From positions 88,064-152,063 of the forward strand of contig RHKY01000010.1 in NCBI GenBank assembly GCA_008363385.1: DNA of 64,000 nt, in the 5' to 3' direction. Positions 22,888 through 31,971 of this stretch are shown here, in pieces (the first letter of the stretch is position 1; each line of letters starts with the position of its first letter). The translations under genes and the position numbers were made by a program. This stretch comes from Acidobacteriota bacterium. Its GTDB lineage: Bacteria > Acidobacteriota > Thermoanaerobaculia > UBA5066. The notes under the pieces are model-generated. The model searched no databases, had not been told where the DNA came from, and saw only the letters and a list, made by a program, of their open reading frames with translations.

Positions 22888-24855
22888 TTGAGCGACGGTT
22901 CCTCGACCGAGCCGGCGGGTCGCCCGCCCGGCTCGGGAACCCAGCCGGCCCTGACCGAGACGGCCACCCTCGAGTCCCGGCACGACTCCGGGAGGTACCT
23001 CGGCGTCCTCTGCCTCGGTGCCCTCGGCGTGGTCTTCGGGGACATCGGGACGAGCCCGCTCTACGCGCTCCGCGAGTGCTTCTTCGGGGAGCACGCCATG
23101 GCCGTGACGCGAGCCAACGTCCTCGGGGTCCTCTCCCTCGTCTTCTGGGCCCTCGTCCTCGTGATCTCGGTGAAGTACCTGGCCGTCGTCCTGCGCGCGG
23201 ACAACCGCGGCGAGGGAGGGATCCTCGTCCTCGTCTCCCTCCTGAAGGGACCCCCGGAGGGGGCCAAGGTCAGCGGGAAGCGTTACGCCTACCTCGCTTG
23301 CGGCCTCTTCGGGGCCGCGCTCCTCTACGGGGACGGGATCATCACGCCTGCCATCACCGTCCTCTCGGCGGTCGAGGGGCTGAAGGTCGCCACGAACGTC
23401 TTCGAGCCGTGGATCCTGCCGATCGCCGCCGCGGTCCTCGTCGGGCTGTTCGTCCTGCAGAAGCGCGGCACGGCCGGGATCGGCGCCCTCTTCGGGCCCG
23501 TGATGCTCGTCTGGTTCGCGGTCCTGGCGGTCCTCGGGGCCTGGCAGATCACCAGGGTCCCGGGGGTCCTCCTCGCGGTCAGCCCTCACCACGCGCTCCG
23601 CTTCTTCGCCGAGCACGGGACGGCCGGGTTCCTGATCCTCGGGTCGGTCTTCCTCGTCGTCACGGGCGGCGAGGCGCTCTACGCCGACATGGGGCACTTC
23701 GGCGCCCGCCCGATCCGGATCACCTGGTTCGCCCTCGTCCTGCCGGCGCTCCTCCTGAACTACTTCGGGCAGGGGGCGCTCCTCCTGACCGACCCGCGGG
23801 CGTCGGACAACCCCGTCTTCAAGATGGGCCCCGGGTGGTCGCTCTACCCGATGGTCGTCCTGGCCACGATGGCCTCCGTGATCGCCTCGCAGGCGGTCAT
23901 CTCGGGCGCCTTCTCGCTGACCCGCCAGGCGATCCAGCTCGGGTACATGCCGCGCCTGCGGATCGACCACACCTCGGCCAAGGAGATCGGGCAGATCTAC
24001 CTCCCGACGATCAACTGGCTCCTGATGGTCGCCTGCATCTGGCTCGTCTTCGAGTTCGGGTCGTCCAGCCGGCTGGCGGCCGCCTACGGCGTCGCGGTGA
24101 CCTCCACGATGGTCATCACGACGATCCTCATCGCGGTCATCGCCCGCGAGTCGTGGGGGGTCAAGGCGTGGGTGGCCTACCTGCTCGCCGGGCTCTTCCT
24201 CGTCGTCGACCTCGCCTTCTTCGGCGCCAACATCGTCAAGATCGGGCACGGCGGGTGGTTCCCCCTCTTCGTCGCCGCGCTGGTCATGGTCGTGATGACG
24301 ACCTGGAAGCGGGGCCGGGAGATCCTGGCGGACCGGCTCAGGGAGTCGACCCTCCCCGAGAAGCTCTTCCTCGAGGACGTCGAGAAGCGCGACCCGCTGC
24401 GCGTCCCGGGGACGGCGGTCTTCATGGACCGGACGGGCGAGGGAGTCCCCCCCTCGATCCTGCACAACCTGAAGCACAACAAGGTGATCCACGAGCGGGT
24501 CGTCTTCGTCACCGTCGTCACGGACGAGGTGCCGCACGTCAGGAGGCGGGACCGGATCAAGGTGCGCAAGCTCGGCCGCGGGTTCTGGCGCGCCACGATC
24601 CACTACGGGTTCATGCAGGACCCGAACGTCCCGCAGGCGCTCCGCCTCCTGGACCTGGACGGGCAGGGATTCGACCCGATGAAGACGACCTTCTTCCTCG
24701 GCAGGGAGACGCTCATCGCCAGCGAGAGGCCCGGCATGGCGCTCTGGCGGGAGAGGCTCTTCGCCTGGATGTCCCGCTCGGAGGGGCGCGCGACGACCTT
24801 CTTCGAGATCCCGCCGAACCGGGTGGTGGAGATGGGGCTCCAGGTCGAGCTGTAG
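22888..24855 (+). CDS. kup: Kup-type potassium transporter
   Basis: A 655-residue KUP/HAK potassium uptake permease. About twelve transmembrane helices are followed by a cytosolic C-terminal domain (~485-655). Diagnostic segments are GALGVVFGDIGTSPLYALRE near residue 40, RADNRGEGGI, and TGGEALYADMGHFG, and the C-terminal domain ends with the family-like FFEIPPNRVVEMG. The TTG start is preceded by TAGACT 8 nt upstream with no Shine-Dalgarno, so a leaderless or short-leader transcript is likely. A perfect 13-bp hairpin begins 5 bp after the stop. Confidence 0.93.
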   Translation: MSDGSSTEPAGRPPGSGTQPALTETATLESRHDSGRYLGVLCLGALGVVFGDIGTSPLYALRECFFGEHAMAVTRANVLGVLSLVFWALVLVISVKYLAVVLRADNRGEGGILVLVSLLKGPPEGAKVSGKRYAYLACGLFGAALLYGDGIITPAITVLSAVEGLKVATNVFEPWILPIAAAVLVGLFVLQKRGTAGIGALFGPVMLVWFAVLAVLGAWQITRVPGVLLAVSPHHALRFFAEHGTAGFLILGSVFLVVTGGEALYADMGHFGARPIRITWFALVLPALLLNYFGQGALLLTDPRASDNPVFKMGPGWSLYPMVVLATMASVIASQAVISGAFSLTRQAIQLGYMPRLRIDHTSAKEIGQIYLPTINWLLMVACIWLVFEFGSSSRLAAAYGVAVTSTMVITTILIAVIARESWGVKAWVAYLLAGLFLVVDLAFFGANIVKIGHGGWFPLFVAALVMVVMTTWKRGREILADRLRESTLPEKLFLEDVEKRDPLRVPGTAVFMDRTGEGVPPSILHNLKHNKVIHERVVFVTVVTDEVPHVRRRDRIKVRKLGRGFWRATIHYGFMQDPNVPQALRLLDLDGQGFDPMKTTFFLGRETLIASERPGMALWRERLFAWMSRSEGRATTFFEIPPNRVVEMGLQVEL

Positions 24856-24859
24856 TGTT

Positions 24860-24893
24860 CCTGGGGGACCCGGGACCGCGCGGGTCCCCCAGG
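24860..24893 (+). terminator. Terminator-like hairpin after kup
   Basis: CCTGGGGGACCCG (24860-24872) pairs perfectly with CGGGTCCCCCAGG (24881-24893) across an 8-nt loop. There is no T-tract, as with other gene-end hairpins in this genome. Confidence 0.65.
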
Positions 24894-25181
24894 CCCCTCC
24901 GCCGCGGAGAGGCGGGCCTGCTGCGCAGGCCGGCGGCGTGAAGGGGGAACCCGGGTCCTTCCGGGCTGCGGCGTGGGTTGGGACCCGCGCCGCAGGCCGT
25001 ACCCCCCTCCGCGAAGGAGAGGAGGGCCCGCGTGCGCGGGCCTTCCGCGTCTTCGGGGGCGCGTCGGCCGGGTGATGGGATCCCGGATCCGGCGGGCGGT
25101 GCGCGGCGTCACGTCCGGCTCGGGGATGTCGGCGTAGAGTGAGACGAACCCGGGGTGTGTCACTCCCGGACGGAGGCCTCG
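24894..25181. repeat. Hairpin-dense intergenic region
   Basis: No gene is seen. Successive inverted repeats occur: GGCCTG/CAGGCC (24915-24931), a 13-bp stem with one wobble pair starting CTGCGGCG (24965-24977 with 24982-24994), and GGCCCGCG/CGCGGGCC (25025-25042). The segments GGGGGAACCCGGGTCC and CCCGGGTC resemble hairpin arms found at other gene ends in this window. The last ~50 bases lead into the ATG at 25182 with GGAGG just upstream. Confidence 0.6.
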
Positions 25182-27140
25182 ATGTTCCGGCTCCTCGTCC
25201 CGTCCGCCGTCCTGGCCGCGGCCCTCGCCGGCGGCGGCCTGGCTTCGGAACCGGCCCAGCGGGCCTGGGTCGATCCCGTCACCGGCGAGCTCCGGGCCCC
25301 GGTCCGGGGCGAGGAGGCCGCCCTGGCCCCGGGGCGGGGCGACGGCCACGACGGGCTCGTGGAGGTCCCAGGGACCTCTCCGGCCGGCGGCTTCGCGATC
25401 CACCTCGGGGGGCGGTTCCAGGCCGCCCTCGTCGCCCAGGTGGGACCGCGAGGCGACGTCACGACCCGCTGCGAGCGCGCCGATCCCGCGTCCTCGGACG
25501 CCCCCGTGGCCGGGGCGAGCGAGACGTTCGTCCGGGCCTCGCCGCCGAGCCCCTCCGCGACGACGTTCGTGATCCTCAACCAGGACGGCCCCGGGGAGGG
25601 GCTGAACGACTCGTCCCCCCGGAGCCCCGTCGGCGGAAACACCGGCACGACTCTCGGGGAGCAGCGCCTGAACGCCCTGAAGTACGCGGCCGGCCTCTGG
25701 GCCTCCCGCGTGAGGACGGACGTCCCGATCCGGATGCAGGCCAAGTTCGACGCGCTCAGCTGCCAGGCGACGGCGGCGGTCCTCGGGTCGGCCGGGGGCA
25801 TCCAGCTCCACCGCGACTTCGTCGGCGTGGCCCGGCCCGGAACGTGGTACCCCAGCGCCCTGGCGTCGATGATGGCCGAGAGGGACCTCGACGCCGCGGT
25901 GGACGACATCCAGTCCCGGTTCAACTCCAGCCTGGACGCCGGCTGTCCGTTCCCCAGGCGCTGGTACTACGGCTTCGACCAGAGGGCGGGCGCCAACGAG
26001 ATCGACTTCGTGACGATCGTCAACCACGAGATCGCGCACGGCCTCGGATTCCAGACCTACGTCGACCTCTCGACCGGCGCCAGGCTCCAGGGGAGGGACG
26101 ACATCTTCCTCGTCCACCTCTACGACGCGAGCAAGGGGAAGCGGTGGCAGCTGCTGACCGACGGCGAGCGAGCGGCCTCCGCCGTGAACGACGGCGGGCT
26201 CCTCTGGGACGGGGCCCTCGCCAACTCCCGGAGCGGGATCTTCACGTCGGGCGTCGGGGCCGGGGGCCGGCTCCGGATGTACGCCCCGCGGACGCTCGTC
26301 AGCGGGAGCTCCGTCGTGCACTGGGACACGGCCCTCGTCCCCGACGAGTCGCTCGAGCCGTTCTACACGGCGCCGATGCACCAGTTCCTGACCACGGTGG
26401 AGCTGATGAGGGACCTGGGCTGGTCGTCCACGGCCACGACCCCGTACTCCTGGATCCTCCCCTCCAGCGCCCGGGTCCCGGGCCAGGGGGGGGCGTACTA
26501 CGTGACGGACCTGCTGATCGCCAACCGGGGGTCGACGGACGCGGCCATCGTCCTGAAGTTCCTGGGGCACGACCGGGACGGCACCGTCGGCCCCGAGGTG
26601 CCGGTGGCGCTCTCGGCCGGAAAGTCCGTGACGTACGAGGACGTCCTCTCCGGGGTCTTCTCGCTCTCCGAGGACTACGGGGCGATCCGGATCTCCTCGA
26701 GCACGCCGAGCCTCGCCGTCCTCAGCCAGACCTCCACGGCGGCCGACGCCTGCGTCGGCGGGACCTTCGGGCAGAGCGTCCCGGCCTTCGGCCCGGCGGA
26801 CCTCGTGGTCGAGGGGACGCCGCGCGTGATCCTCGGCGTCCGAGAGGACGGCGCCTTCCGGACGAACCTCGTCCTGGCCAACTCTTCGGAGTCGGAGGTG
26901 GAGGTCGAGGTGGCGCTCCAGAACGACGCGGGGACCATCCTGGGGACGCCGCGGAGCTACAGGCTGCCGCCGCTCGGGATGACCCAGGTGTCCGGGGTCG
27001 TGAGGCAGCTCGGCGTGACGGGCGACGTCCCCCGGGCCCGTCTCCTCGTCTCGACGTCGACGCCGGACGGCGAGTTCGCGGCCTACGCGGCGGTCATCGA
27101 CAACCGGACGAACGACCCCCGGACTCTCCTGCCGAGGTAG
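25182..27140 (+). CDS. Secreted zinc-metalloprotease-like protein with Acidobacteriota surface domain
   Basis: A 652-residue exported protein; the signal peptide is MFRLLVPSAVLAAALAGG. The middle region holds VNHEIAHGLGF at ~285-295, an HExxH zinc motif of the kind found in secreted proteins annotated as proteases, but the third metzincin ligand is not in its expected place, so activity is unproven. From ~425 the protein carries two tandem beta-rich segments (YYVTDLLIANRGSTDA and FRTNLVLANSSESEV), a repeat I associate with secreted Acidobacteriota proteins. ATG 25182 is preferred over GTG 25155 because it directly precedes the signal peptide and has GGAGG upstream. Confidence 0.75.
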   Translation: MFRLLVPSAVLAAALAGGGLASEPAQRAWVDPVTGELRAPVRGEEAALAPGRGDGHDGLVEVPGTSPAGGFAIHLGGRFQAALVAQVGPRGDVTTRCERADPASSDAPVAGASETFVRASPPSPSATTFVILNQDGPGEGLNDSSPRSPVGGNTGTTLGEQRLNALKYAAGLWASRVRTDVPIRMQAKFDALSCQATAAVLGSAGGIQLHRDFVGVARPGTWYPSALASMMAERDLDAAVDDIQSRFNSSLDAGCPFPRRWYYGFDQRAGANEIDFVTIVNHEIAHGLGFQTYVDLSTGARLQGRDDIFLVHLYDASKGKRWQLLTDGERAASAVNDGGLLWDGALANSRSGIFTSGVGAGGRLRMYAPRTLVSGSSVVHWDTALVPDESLEPFYTAPMHQFLTTVELMRDLGWSSTATTPYSWILPSSARVPGQGGAYYVTDLLIANRGSTDAAIVLKFLGHDRDGTVGPEVPVALSAGKSVTYEDVLSGVFSLSEDYGAIRISSSTPSLAVLSQTSTAADACVGGTFGQSVPAFGPADLVVEGTPRVILGVREDGAFRTNLVLANSSESEVEVEVALQNDAGTILGTPRSYRLPPLGMTQVSGVVRQLGVTGDVPRARLLVSTSTPDGEFAAYAAVIDNRTNDPRTLLPR

Positions 27141-27151
27141 GGCGATCTCGT

Positions 27152-27224
27152 CCAGGGGGGTCGACAGCGTGTCGATCCCCCCTGCGGCGCTGCGCGCCTA
27201 CCCCCCGGGCCTGTCCCGGGGGGT
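27152..27224. terminator. Paired bidirectional terminator hairpins
   Basis: Between convergent genes two hairpins lie in series. The first pairs CAGGGGGGTCGACA with TGTCGATCCCCCCTG (one bulged base). The second is a perfect 10-bp stem, ACCCCCCGGG (27200-27209) with CCCGGGGGGT (27215-27224), loop CCTGT. Both would work in either direction. Confidence 0.65.
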
Positions 27225-27245
27225 CTGCAACGCGCCGGCGGAGGC

Positions 27246-28526
27246 TCAGCGGGACGGGAGCGCGGGAAGCGCGCCGGGATCGACGAGGGCGCCGGCGAAG
27301 GCGGCCAGCGTCACGAGGACGACACCGGCGACGACGGGGACCGCGAACCGGGGCCCCCCCGCGGTGACGGCCAGGACGGCCTTCGACACGGAGTTCGTCG
27401 TGAACGCCAGGAGGATCGGCAGGACCGCGTCGCCCGCGGGCAGCTTCCCGGCGGCGACGAGGGCGGCCACCGCGATCGAGGGGGAGTGGGCGTCGGCGAA
27501 CCCGGCCAGGGCGCTCGCCACGACGAGGCCGCGGGAGCCGAGGAGAGCGTTGGCCGACGCGGAGATCAGGAGGATCGCCGAGACGGCGGCCGCGAAGCCG
27601 ACCGCCACCAGCGGGTTGAAGGCCCGTCCGGGGCTGGCCTCGACCTCGCCCCGCGTCCGCAGGGTCCGGAGCGTCAGGAAGAGGCCCCAGAGGACGGAGA
27701 CGGCGCCGGCGACGAGGAGCGGGAAAGCGAGAGCCCGGAGCGCCGCGTGCGAGGTGGCCAGGAGGACGACGCCCAGCTGGGCGACGGTGGCGATCGTCGA
27801 GAGGGCGGCGCCGGCCACGCAGGCGCCGAGAAGCGCCGGCTCCGAGCGCGCGCGGGAGGCCATCGCCCCGATCGTCGCCGTGCTGGAGACGAAGCCCGAG
27901 GCCAGCCCGGACAGCGGAAGGCCGTACCTCGGGCCGAGGAGGCGCTGGCCGACGTACCCGGCTGCCGAGATCGCCATGACGAGGACGACCAGCTTCCAGA
28001 GCGTCCTCGGGTTCAGGACCGCGAACGGGCCGACCGCCCGGTCCGGGGCCAGCGGCAGGACGACGAGGGCGGCCGCCCCGAGGAGGAGCGCGTCGTTGAG
28101 CTCCTGCTCGGTCAGGACCGAGTGGACGAAGCGGTGCAACCGCGTGCGCGAGGCCAGGATGACCGTCACGACGACGCCCAGGCTCGCGGCCAGGGCCGGC
28201 TGACGTGCCGCCAGGGCGCCCAGGAGGTAGGCCACCACCAGCGCGACCTCCGAGGTCAGGCCCGGGTCCTCCGCGCTGCTCCTCGTGTACGAGAGCGCCG
28301 CCAGCCCGCCGAAGACGACCGCCCCGGCCACGAGGAGGGGGACGCCTCCGACGAGCAGGGCGGTCCCTCCGGAGAGGGAGACGAGCGCGAAGGTCCGGAT
28401 CCCCGCCGGGGCGCTCCCCCCCTCGGACAGCTGCCGCCTCTCCCTCTCGGCGCCGATCAGGAGCCCGACGCCCAGCGCGACCGCGAGCCTGACGAGCTCG
28501 GCTTCCGGGAGCGCCATGCCCGTCAT
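27246..28526 (-). CDS. MgtC/SapB-type membrane protein with DUF4010 domain
   Basis: A 426-residue integral membrane protein. The N-terminal ~140 residues form an MgtC/SapB domain (LAVALGVGLLIGAERERRQ, then GIRTFALVSLSGGTALLVG). The remaining ~280 residues are a DUF4010 domain with many hydrophobic helices (GLASGFVSSTATIGAMA, GLVVASALAGFADAHSPSI). Fused MgtC-DUF4010 proteins are widespread; the transported solute is unknown. ATG 28517 (MALPEAEL) is an alternative start. Confidence 0.85.
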   Translation of the reverse strand: MTGMALPEAELVRLAVALGVGLLIGAERERRQLSEGGSAPAGIRTFALVSLSGGTALLVGGVPLLVAGAVVFGGLAALSYTRSSAEDPGLTSEVALVVAYLLGALAARQPALAASLGVVVTVILASRTRLHRFVHSVLTEQELNDALLLGAAALVVLPLAPDRAVGPFAVLNPRTLWKLVVLVMAISAAGYVGQRLLGPRYGLPLSGLASGFVSSTATIGAMASRARSEPALLGACVAGAALSTIATVAQLGVVLLATSHAALRALAFPLLVAGAVSVLWGLFLTLRTLRTRGEVEASPGRAFNPLVAVGFAAAVSAILLISASANALLGSRGLVVASALAGFADAHSPSIAVAALVAAGKLPAGDAVLPILLAFTTNSVSKAVLAVTAGGPRFAVPVVAGVVLVTLAAFAGALVDPGALPALPSR

Positions 28527-28628
28527 GCTGGACCCGTCCGGCCGCCGGCGCAACGGGGGACGGCGCGCCGTGAGGCCCCGTCGGATATGCTGGCCCCCGC
28601 GGGTCCGCTCGCCCGCGCGGAGGCCGTC

Positions 28629-29105
28629 GTGACCGCTCGCCGGACCGTTTCGCCCGCCCTCGCCGCGATCCTCGTCCTCGTCGCCCTCCTCGGCCTCCTC
28701 CTCGCCCCCTCCGCCTGCAAGAAGGGCGGGGACCCGGTCCGGGAGGCGATCGACGGCATCGCCCGGGGGGCCGAGGAGCGCGACGCCGGGGAGATCGCCG
28801 ACCGGGTCTCGGAGTCCTTCCGCGACGCGGGCGGCACGGGCAAGGCGGAGACGGTGGCGACGGTGAAGCGGTACCTCGCCGCATACGAGAGCCTGGGCGT
28901 CTCGCTGTCGTCCGTGGCCGTCGAGCGGGGGCCGGACCGGGCCCGGGCCACGTTCGAGGCGGAGCTCTCGGGGACCCCTTCGAAGGCGTTCGGGCTCGAC
29001 GCGGTCCTGCCCCGCTCCTCGGCGTGGCGGTTCGAGGTCCGGCTGGCGCTGGAGGAGGGGAGCCGCTGGCGCGTCGTCGAGGCCTCCTGGGAGCGGCTCC
29101 GCTGA
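28629..29105 (+). CDS. Small exported NTF2-like protein, probable lipoprotein
   Basis: A 158-residue protein with a hydrophobic leader (ALAAILVLVALLGLLLAPSACKK). The SAC sequence is an imperfect lipobox. The mature part (VREAIDGIARGAEERDAGEIA ... WRVVEASWERL) has the two-helix plus beta-sheet pattern of an NTF2/SnoaL fold and resembles the 119-residue protein at 5972-6331. GTG 28629 is preferred to ATG 28587 because GCGGAGG lies just upstream, with TATGCT (28586-28591) as a possible -10. Function unknown. Confidence 0.65.
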   Translation: MTARRTVSPALAAILVLVALLGLLLAPSACKKGGDPVREAIDGIARGAEERDAGEIADRVSESFRDAGGTGKAETVATVKRYLAAYESLGVSLSSVAVERGPDRARATFEAELSGTPSKAFGLDAVLPRSSAWRFEVRLALEEGSRWRVVEASWERLR

Positions 29106-29192
29106 CGGGCCCGGCCCCCTCCCGTTCCTGACGGGGGGCTCCAGAACAAATCCCCGGCGGCCTTCGTATTCCTCCGCTCGAGAGGTCCGCCG

Positions 29193-30029
29193 ATGCGAGG
29201 AACCCGCCGGTGCCCCGGGCACCCGTGCCGTCCGTCCGCCCCCGTCCTGGCGTTCGCCGCCCTGATCCCGGCCCTGCTCGCGGCGGGGGGCGCGGAGGCG
29301 GCGGGGCCGGCCTGGCAGACGCTGGAGCGAGACGGCGTCACCCTCCGGTACACGCCCGCCGACTCCGCCACGGCCGCTGCGGTCCTCGACGCCGCCGGCT
29401 CGGGCAGGAAGTCCGTCGAGGCGTTCTTCGGAAAGCCGTTCCCGAAGCCCTTCGTCGTCTCGGTCTTCCCGGGCCGCGCCGAGCTGACCGACTTCTGGCG
29501 GGAGGAGTGGAAGGCGCCCGGCTTCACGCCGGAGTGCTGGATGGTCGCGAGCGGATCGGCGGGGACGCTGTCGCTCCTGTCGCCGCGCGCCTTCTCGACC
29601 GAGGCCTGCGACCACGACCCTTCCGACGCCCGCGCGACGCGCCTCCTGCTGGCGCACGAGCTGGTCCACGTCTACCACTCGCAGGTGAGCCCGAGCGCGG
29701 ACTTCGACCTCGAGGAGATCGCCTGGTTCGCGGAGGGGCTGGCCACCTTCGCCTCCGGACAGCTGGACGCAGGGCGGCTCGGCCGCGCGCGGGAGGCCGT
29801 GGCGAGGGGCCAGGGGCCGAAGAGGCTCTCGGAAGCCTGGTCCGGGAAGGAGCGCTACGGCTTCGCGGGCTCGCTCGTGGCCTACCTGGACGGCCGCTTC
29901 GGTCGGGCGACGACCGTCGCGCTCCTCGCCGAGACGACCGCGGCGGGCGTGCTGGGCCGGCTCGGGGTCTCCGAGGAGCAGCTGCTGGACGGGTGGCGCC
30001 GCTTCCTGGCCGCGGGGGGAGCGAGGTGA
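29193..30029 (+). CDS. Secreted gluzincin-type metallopeptidase (peptidase-MA-like)
   Basis: A 278-residue exported protein; a basic N-terminus leads into PVLAFAALIPALLAAGGAEA. The zinc motif HELVHVYH (~150-157) and a downstream Glu in WFAEGLATF (~177-185) give the HExxH...E gluzincin pattern of peptidase-MA-like proteins. A GGVTLRYTP-type start and FVVSVFPGRAELTDFW resemble the propeptide-like region of that group. The protein at 56136-58913 carries the same module. The substrate is unknown. GAGGT upstream of the ATG supports this start. Confidence 0.75.
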   Translation: MRGTRRCPGHPCRPSAPVLAFAALIPALLAAGGAEAAGPAWQTLERDGVTLRYTPADSATAAAVLDAAGSGRKSVEAFFGKPFPKPFVVSVFPGRAELTDFWREEWKAPGFTPECWMVASGSAGTLSLLSPRAFSTEACDHDPSDARATRLLLAHELVHVYHSQVSPSADFDLEEIAWFAEGLATFASGQLDAGRLGRAREAVARGQGPKRLSEAWSGKERYGFAGSLVAYLDGRFGRATTVALLAETTAAGVLGRLGVSEEQLLDGWRRFLAAGGAR

Positions 30030-30106
30030 AGCGGCGGCCCAGCGCAGCTTCCCGTGACTGCAATCATCGTGACCGCAAGCGCTGGATCTCGGGACCCCAA
30101 CGACCG

Positions 30107-30112
30107 TATACT
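30107..30112 (+). promoter_or_regulatory. Candidate -10 giving a leaderless transcript
   Basis: TATACT ends exactly 6 nt before the ATG at 30119 (bases TGTCGC between). No Shine-Dalgarno is present. Confidence 0.5.
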
Positions 30113-30118
30113 TGTCGC

Positions 30119-30736
30119 ATGAACCAGGAGAACGTGGTGACCCGTCTCGCCGGAGGAGCGCTCGCCGTGGCGGCTGCGGTGCTCCTCTGCCTCCCGGCCG
30201 CTGCCCAGAACGTCGTCCCGAACGCCAACTTCGACACGAGCGATCTGACGGCCTGGACCGTCTACCCGAACCTCTCCCTCCAGCAGGTCCCGGGCGCGGA
30301 CGCCTTCGGCAACCCGGCCTCCGGCTCCGGCCACGTCGTCAACTCCGCGGCCGGGGCGTACAACGCCGGGCCCAGCGCCTGCTTCCCGAGCTCCGTGACC
30401 GGCGGCTCGCTCTACGATTGGGGCGCGACGGTCCGGGTCCCCTCGGGGCAGACGGCCACCGGGCAGGCCTTCGTCTACGTCTACTGGTACAGCACCGTCG
30501 GGTGCGTCAGCGGGTGGATCCAGGCGGACGGCTCGCCCGTCGTCGCGGCCGACGGGGGCTGGCACCTGACGACCGTCACGAACTTCGCGGCCCCCGCGGC
30601 GGCCCAGAGCGTCGCGGTCTACCTGCAGGTGTACAAGGACGTCGCGGGCGGGACGTTCGAGGCTTACTTCGACCGCGTCTTCTTCGGCCCGGCCGGGACG
30701 ACGCCGGTCACGCTCCAGGGGTTCTCCGCGGACTGA
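30119..30736 (+). CDS. Small secreted protein, carbohydrate-binding-like
   Basis: A 205-residue exported protein. The signal peptide runs through AVAAAVLLCLPAAAQ. The mature protein begins NVVPNANFDTSDLTAWTVYP, a start typical of CBM-like or CenC-like jelly-roll modules, and remains beta-rich with a Cys pair (SACFPSS, VGCVSGW). No catalytic residues are recognised. It may bind surface or extracellular polysaccharide; this is inference. The gene ends at a strong hairpin. Confidence 0.65.
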   Translation: MNQENVVTRLAGGALAVAAAVLLCLPAAAQNVVPNANFDTSDLTAWTVYPNLSLQQVPGADAFGNPASGSGHVVNSAAGAYNAGPSACFPSSVTGGSLYDWGATVRVPSGQTATGQAFVYVYWYSTVGCVSGWIQADGSPVVAADGGWHLTTVTNFAAPAAAQSVAVYLQVYKDVAGGTFEAYFDRVFFGPAGTTPVTLQGFSAD

Positions 30737-30771
30737 CGGCGCCGGTCTCCCGCGGCTGGGATCGGGACGAA

Positions 30772-30795
30772 GCGGGCCCGCTCGCGCGGGCCCGC
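30772..30795. terminator. Bidirectional terminator hairpin
   Basis: GCGGGCCCGC (30772-30781) and GCGGGCCCGC (30786-30795) flank a TCGC loop. It is a perfect 10-bp stem between convergent genes. Confidence 0.65.
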
Positions 30796-30816
30796 GTTGC
30801 GTCCACCCGGTACGGC

Positions 30817-31839
30817 TCAGACGATCTTGTAGCGCCTGGCGACCCCGGGGATCAGGTACTCCTGGAACGCGCGCTCCAGGCCGTAGGCGGGGAACCAGCC
30901 CCAGTCGTCGCGGGCGGCCGAGTCGTCCACGTCGGCCGGCCAGGAGTCGATGATCCCCTGGCGCTTCACGTCCGGGACGAACGTCACGTCGGCCGCCGGG
31001 AAGGCGCTCCGGACGATCTCGCGGACCTCGCCGGCGGACGGGTTGAAGGCGCCGACGTTGTAGACCTGCCGGGTCAGCTTCTCCCTGGGCGCCGCGTCGA
31101 GGAGGAGGAGCGCCTTGACGCCGTCCGGCATCGCCATGAAGGGGATCCGCGCGTCCTCGCGGACGAAGCAGGCGTAGGCCTCGCGCCGCGCGGCGTTGTG
31201 GAGGATCTCCGGGGCGAAGTCGCTGGTCCCGCCGGTGGGCGTCGTCACCGCGCTGATCAGGCCCGGGAAGCGGAGCCCGCGGAAGTCGATCCCGCCCTGG
31301 ACGGTCTGGACGTCGAGCTGGCGGTAGAAGGAGGAGTAGTAGCGGCCCAGCTGCTCGCAGTAGAGCTTGTTGATCCCGTACATCGTCGTCGGGGTCAGCC
31401 ACGAGTCCTCCTTCACCTTCCCCGCGTCGCGCTTGGCGTCGAGGGAGGGGAGGCCGTAGACGGCGATGGAGCTGGGGTAGAGGAACTTGATGTTCCGCCC
31501 CTGCAGGCGCGACTGCCCGATCGCCATCTCCAGGACGTTCACCGTCCCGTCCACGTTGACGCGGTGGCCGAGCGTGGGGACCCGCTCGGACTTCGTCGAG
31601 AGGAGCGCCGCCAGGTGGTAGATCGTGTCGAAGTCGTACGCGGCCGAGAGGCTCTCGAGGAACGCGGTGTCCAGGATGTCGCCGGTGGCCGAGCGGTAGA
31701 CGCGCGGCCGGATCGACTCGTCGAGCGCGTGCAGGTCGAGCGCGACGACGCGGACCTCGGAGTGGTCGGTGAGGTACGTGATCAGGCCTCGGCCGATCTC
31801 GCCGTTGGCGCCGGTGACCAGGATGGTCGGGATGGACAT
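30817..31839 (-). CDS. SDR-type L-threonine 3-dehydrogenase-like epimerase
   Basis: A 340-residue extended SDR. The NAD-binding motif is LVTGANGEIGRGL, the catalytic YGINK occurs near residue 150, and the family-specific FRGLRFPGLISAVTTPTGGTSDFA segment matches SDR-type threonine dehydrogenases, which oxidise L-threonine to 2-amino-3-ketobutyrate. Related sugar-nucleotide epimerases share the fold, so the substrate is probable, not certain. No 2-amino-3-ketobutyrate CoA ligase gene is seen nearby. Confidence 0.8.
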   Translation of the reverse strand: MSIPTILVTGANGEIGRGLITYLTDHSEVRVVALDLHALDESIRPRVYRSATGDILDTAFLESLSAAYDFDTIYHLAALLSTKSERVPTLGHRVNVDGTVNVLEMAIGQSRLQGRNIKFLYPSSIAVYGLPSLDAKRDAGKVKEDSWLTPTTMYGINKLYCEQLGRYYSSFYRQLDVQTVQGGIDFRGLRFPGLISAVTTPTGGTSDFAPEILHNAARREAYACFVREDARIPFMAMPDGVKALLLLDAAPREKLTRQVYNVGAFNPSAGEVREIVRSAFPAADVTFVPDVKRQGIIDSWPADVDDSAARDDWGWFPAYGLERAFQEYLIPGVARRYKIV

Positions 31840-31971
31840 GTGGGCCCTCGCAGGGTGAGGTGGGCGCGCGGTTGGCGCGACCGGGCCGGGCGGCCCGGGC
31901 CAGTCTAACCCCCGGAGGGAGCCCCGCGGCGCGAGAACCGCGGGGGAGTCGGTCCGTATAGTCGGGAGGAG

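Noticed and set aside
24856-25181. Riboswitch or structured RNA before the secreted metalloprotease gene
   Set aside because: The structure consists of simple hairpins; no known riboswitch core was recognised and GC richness makes pairing common.
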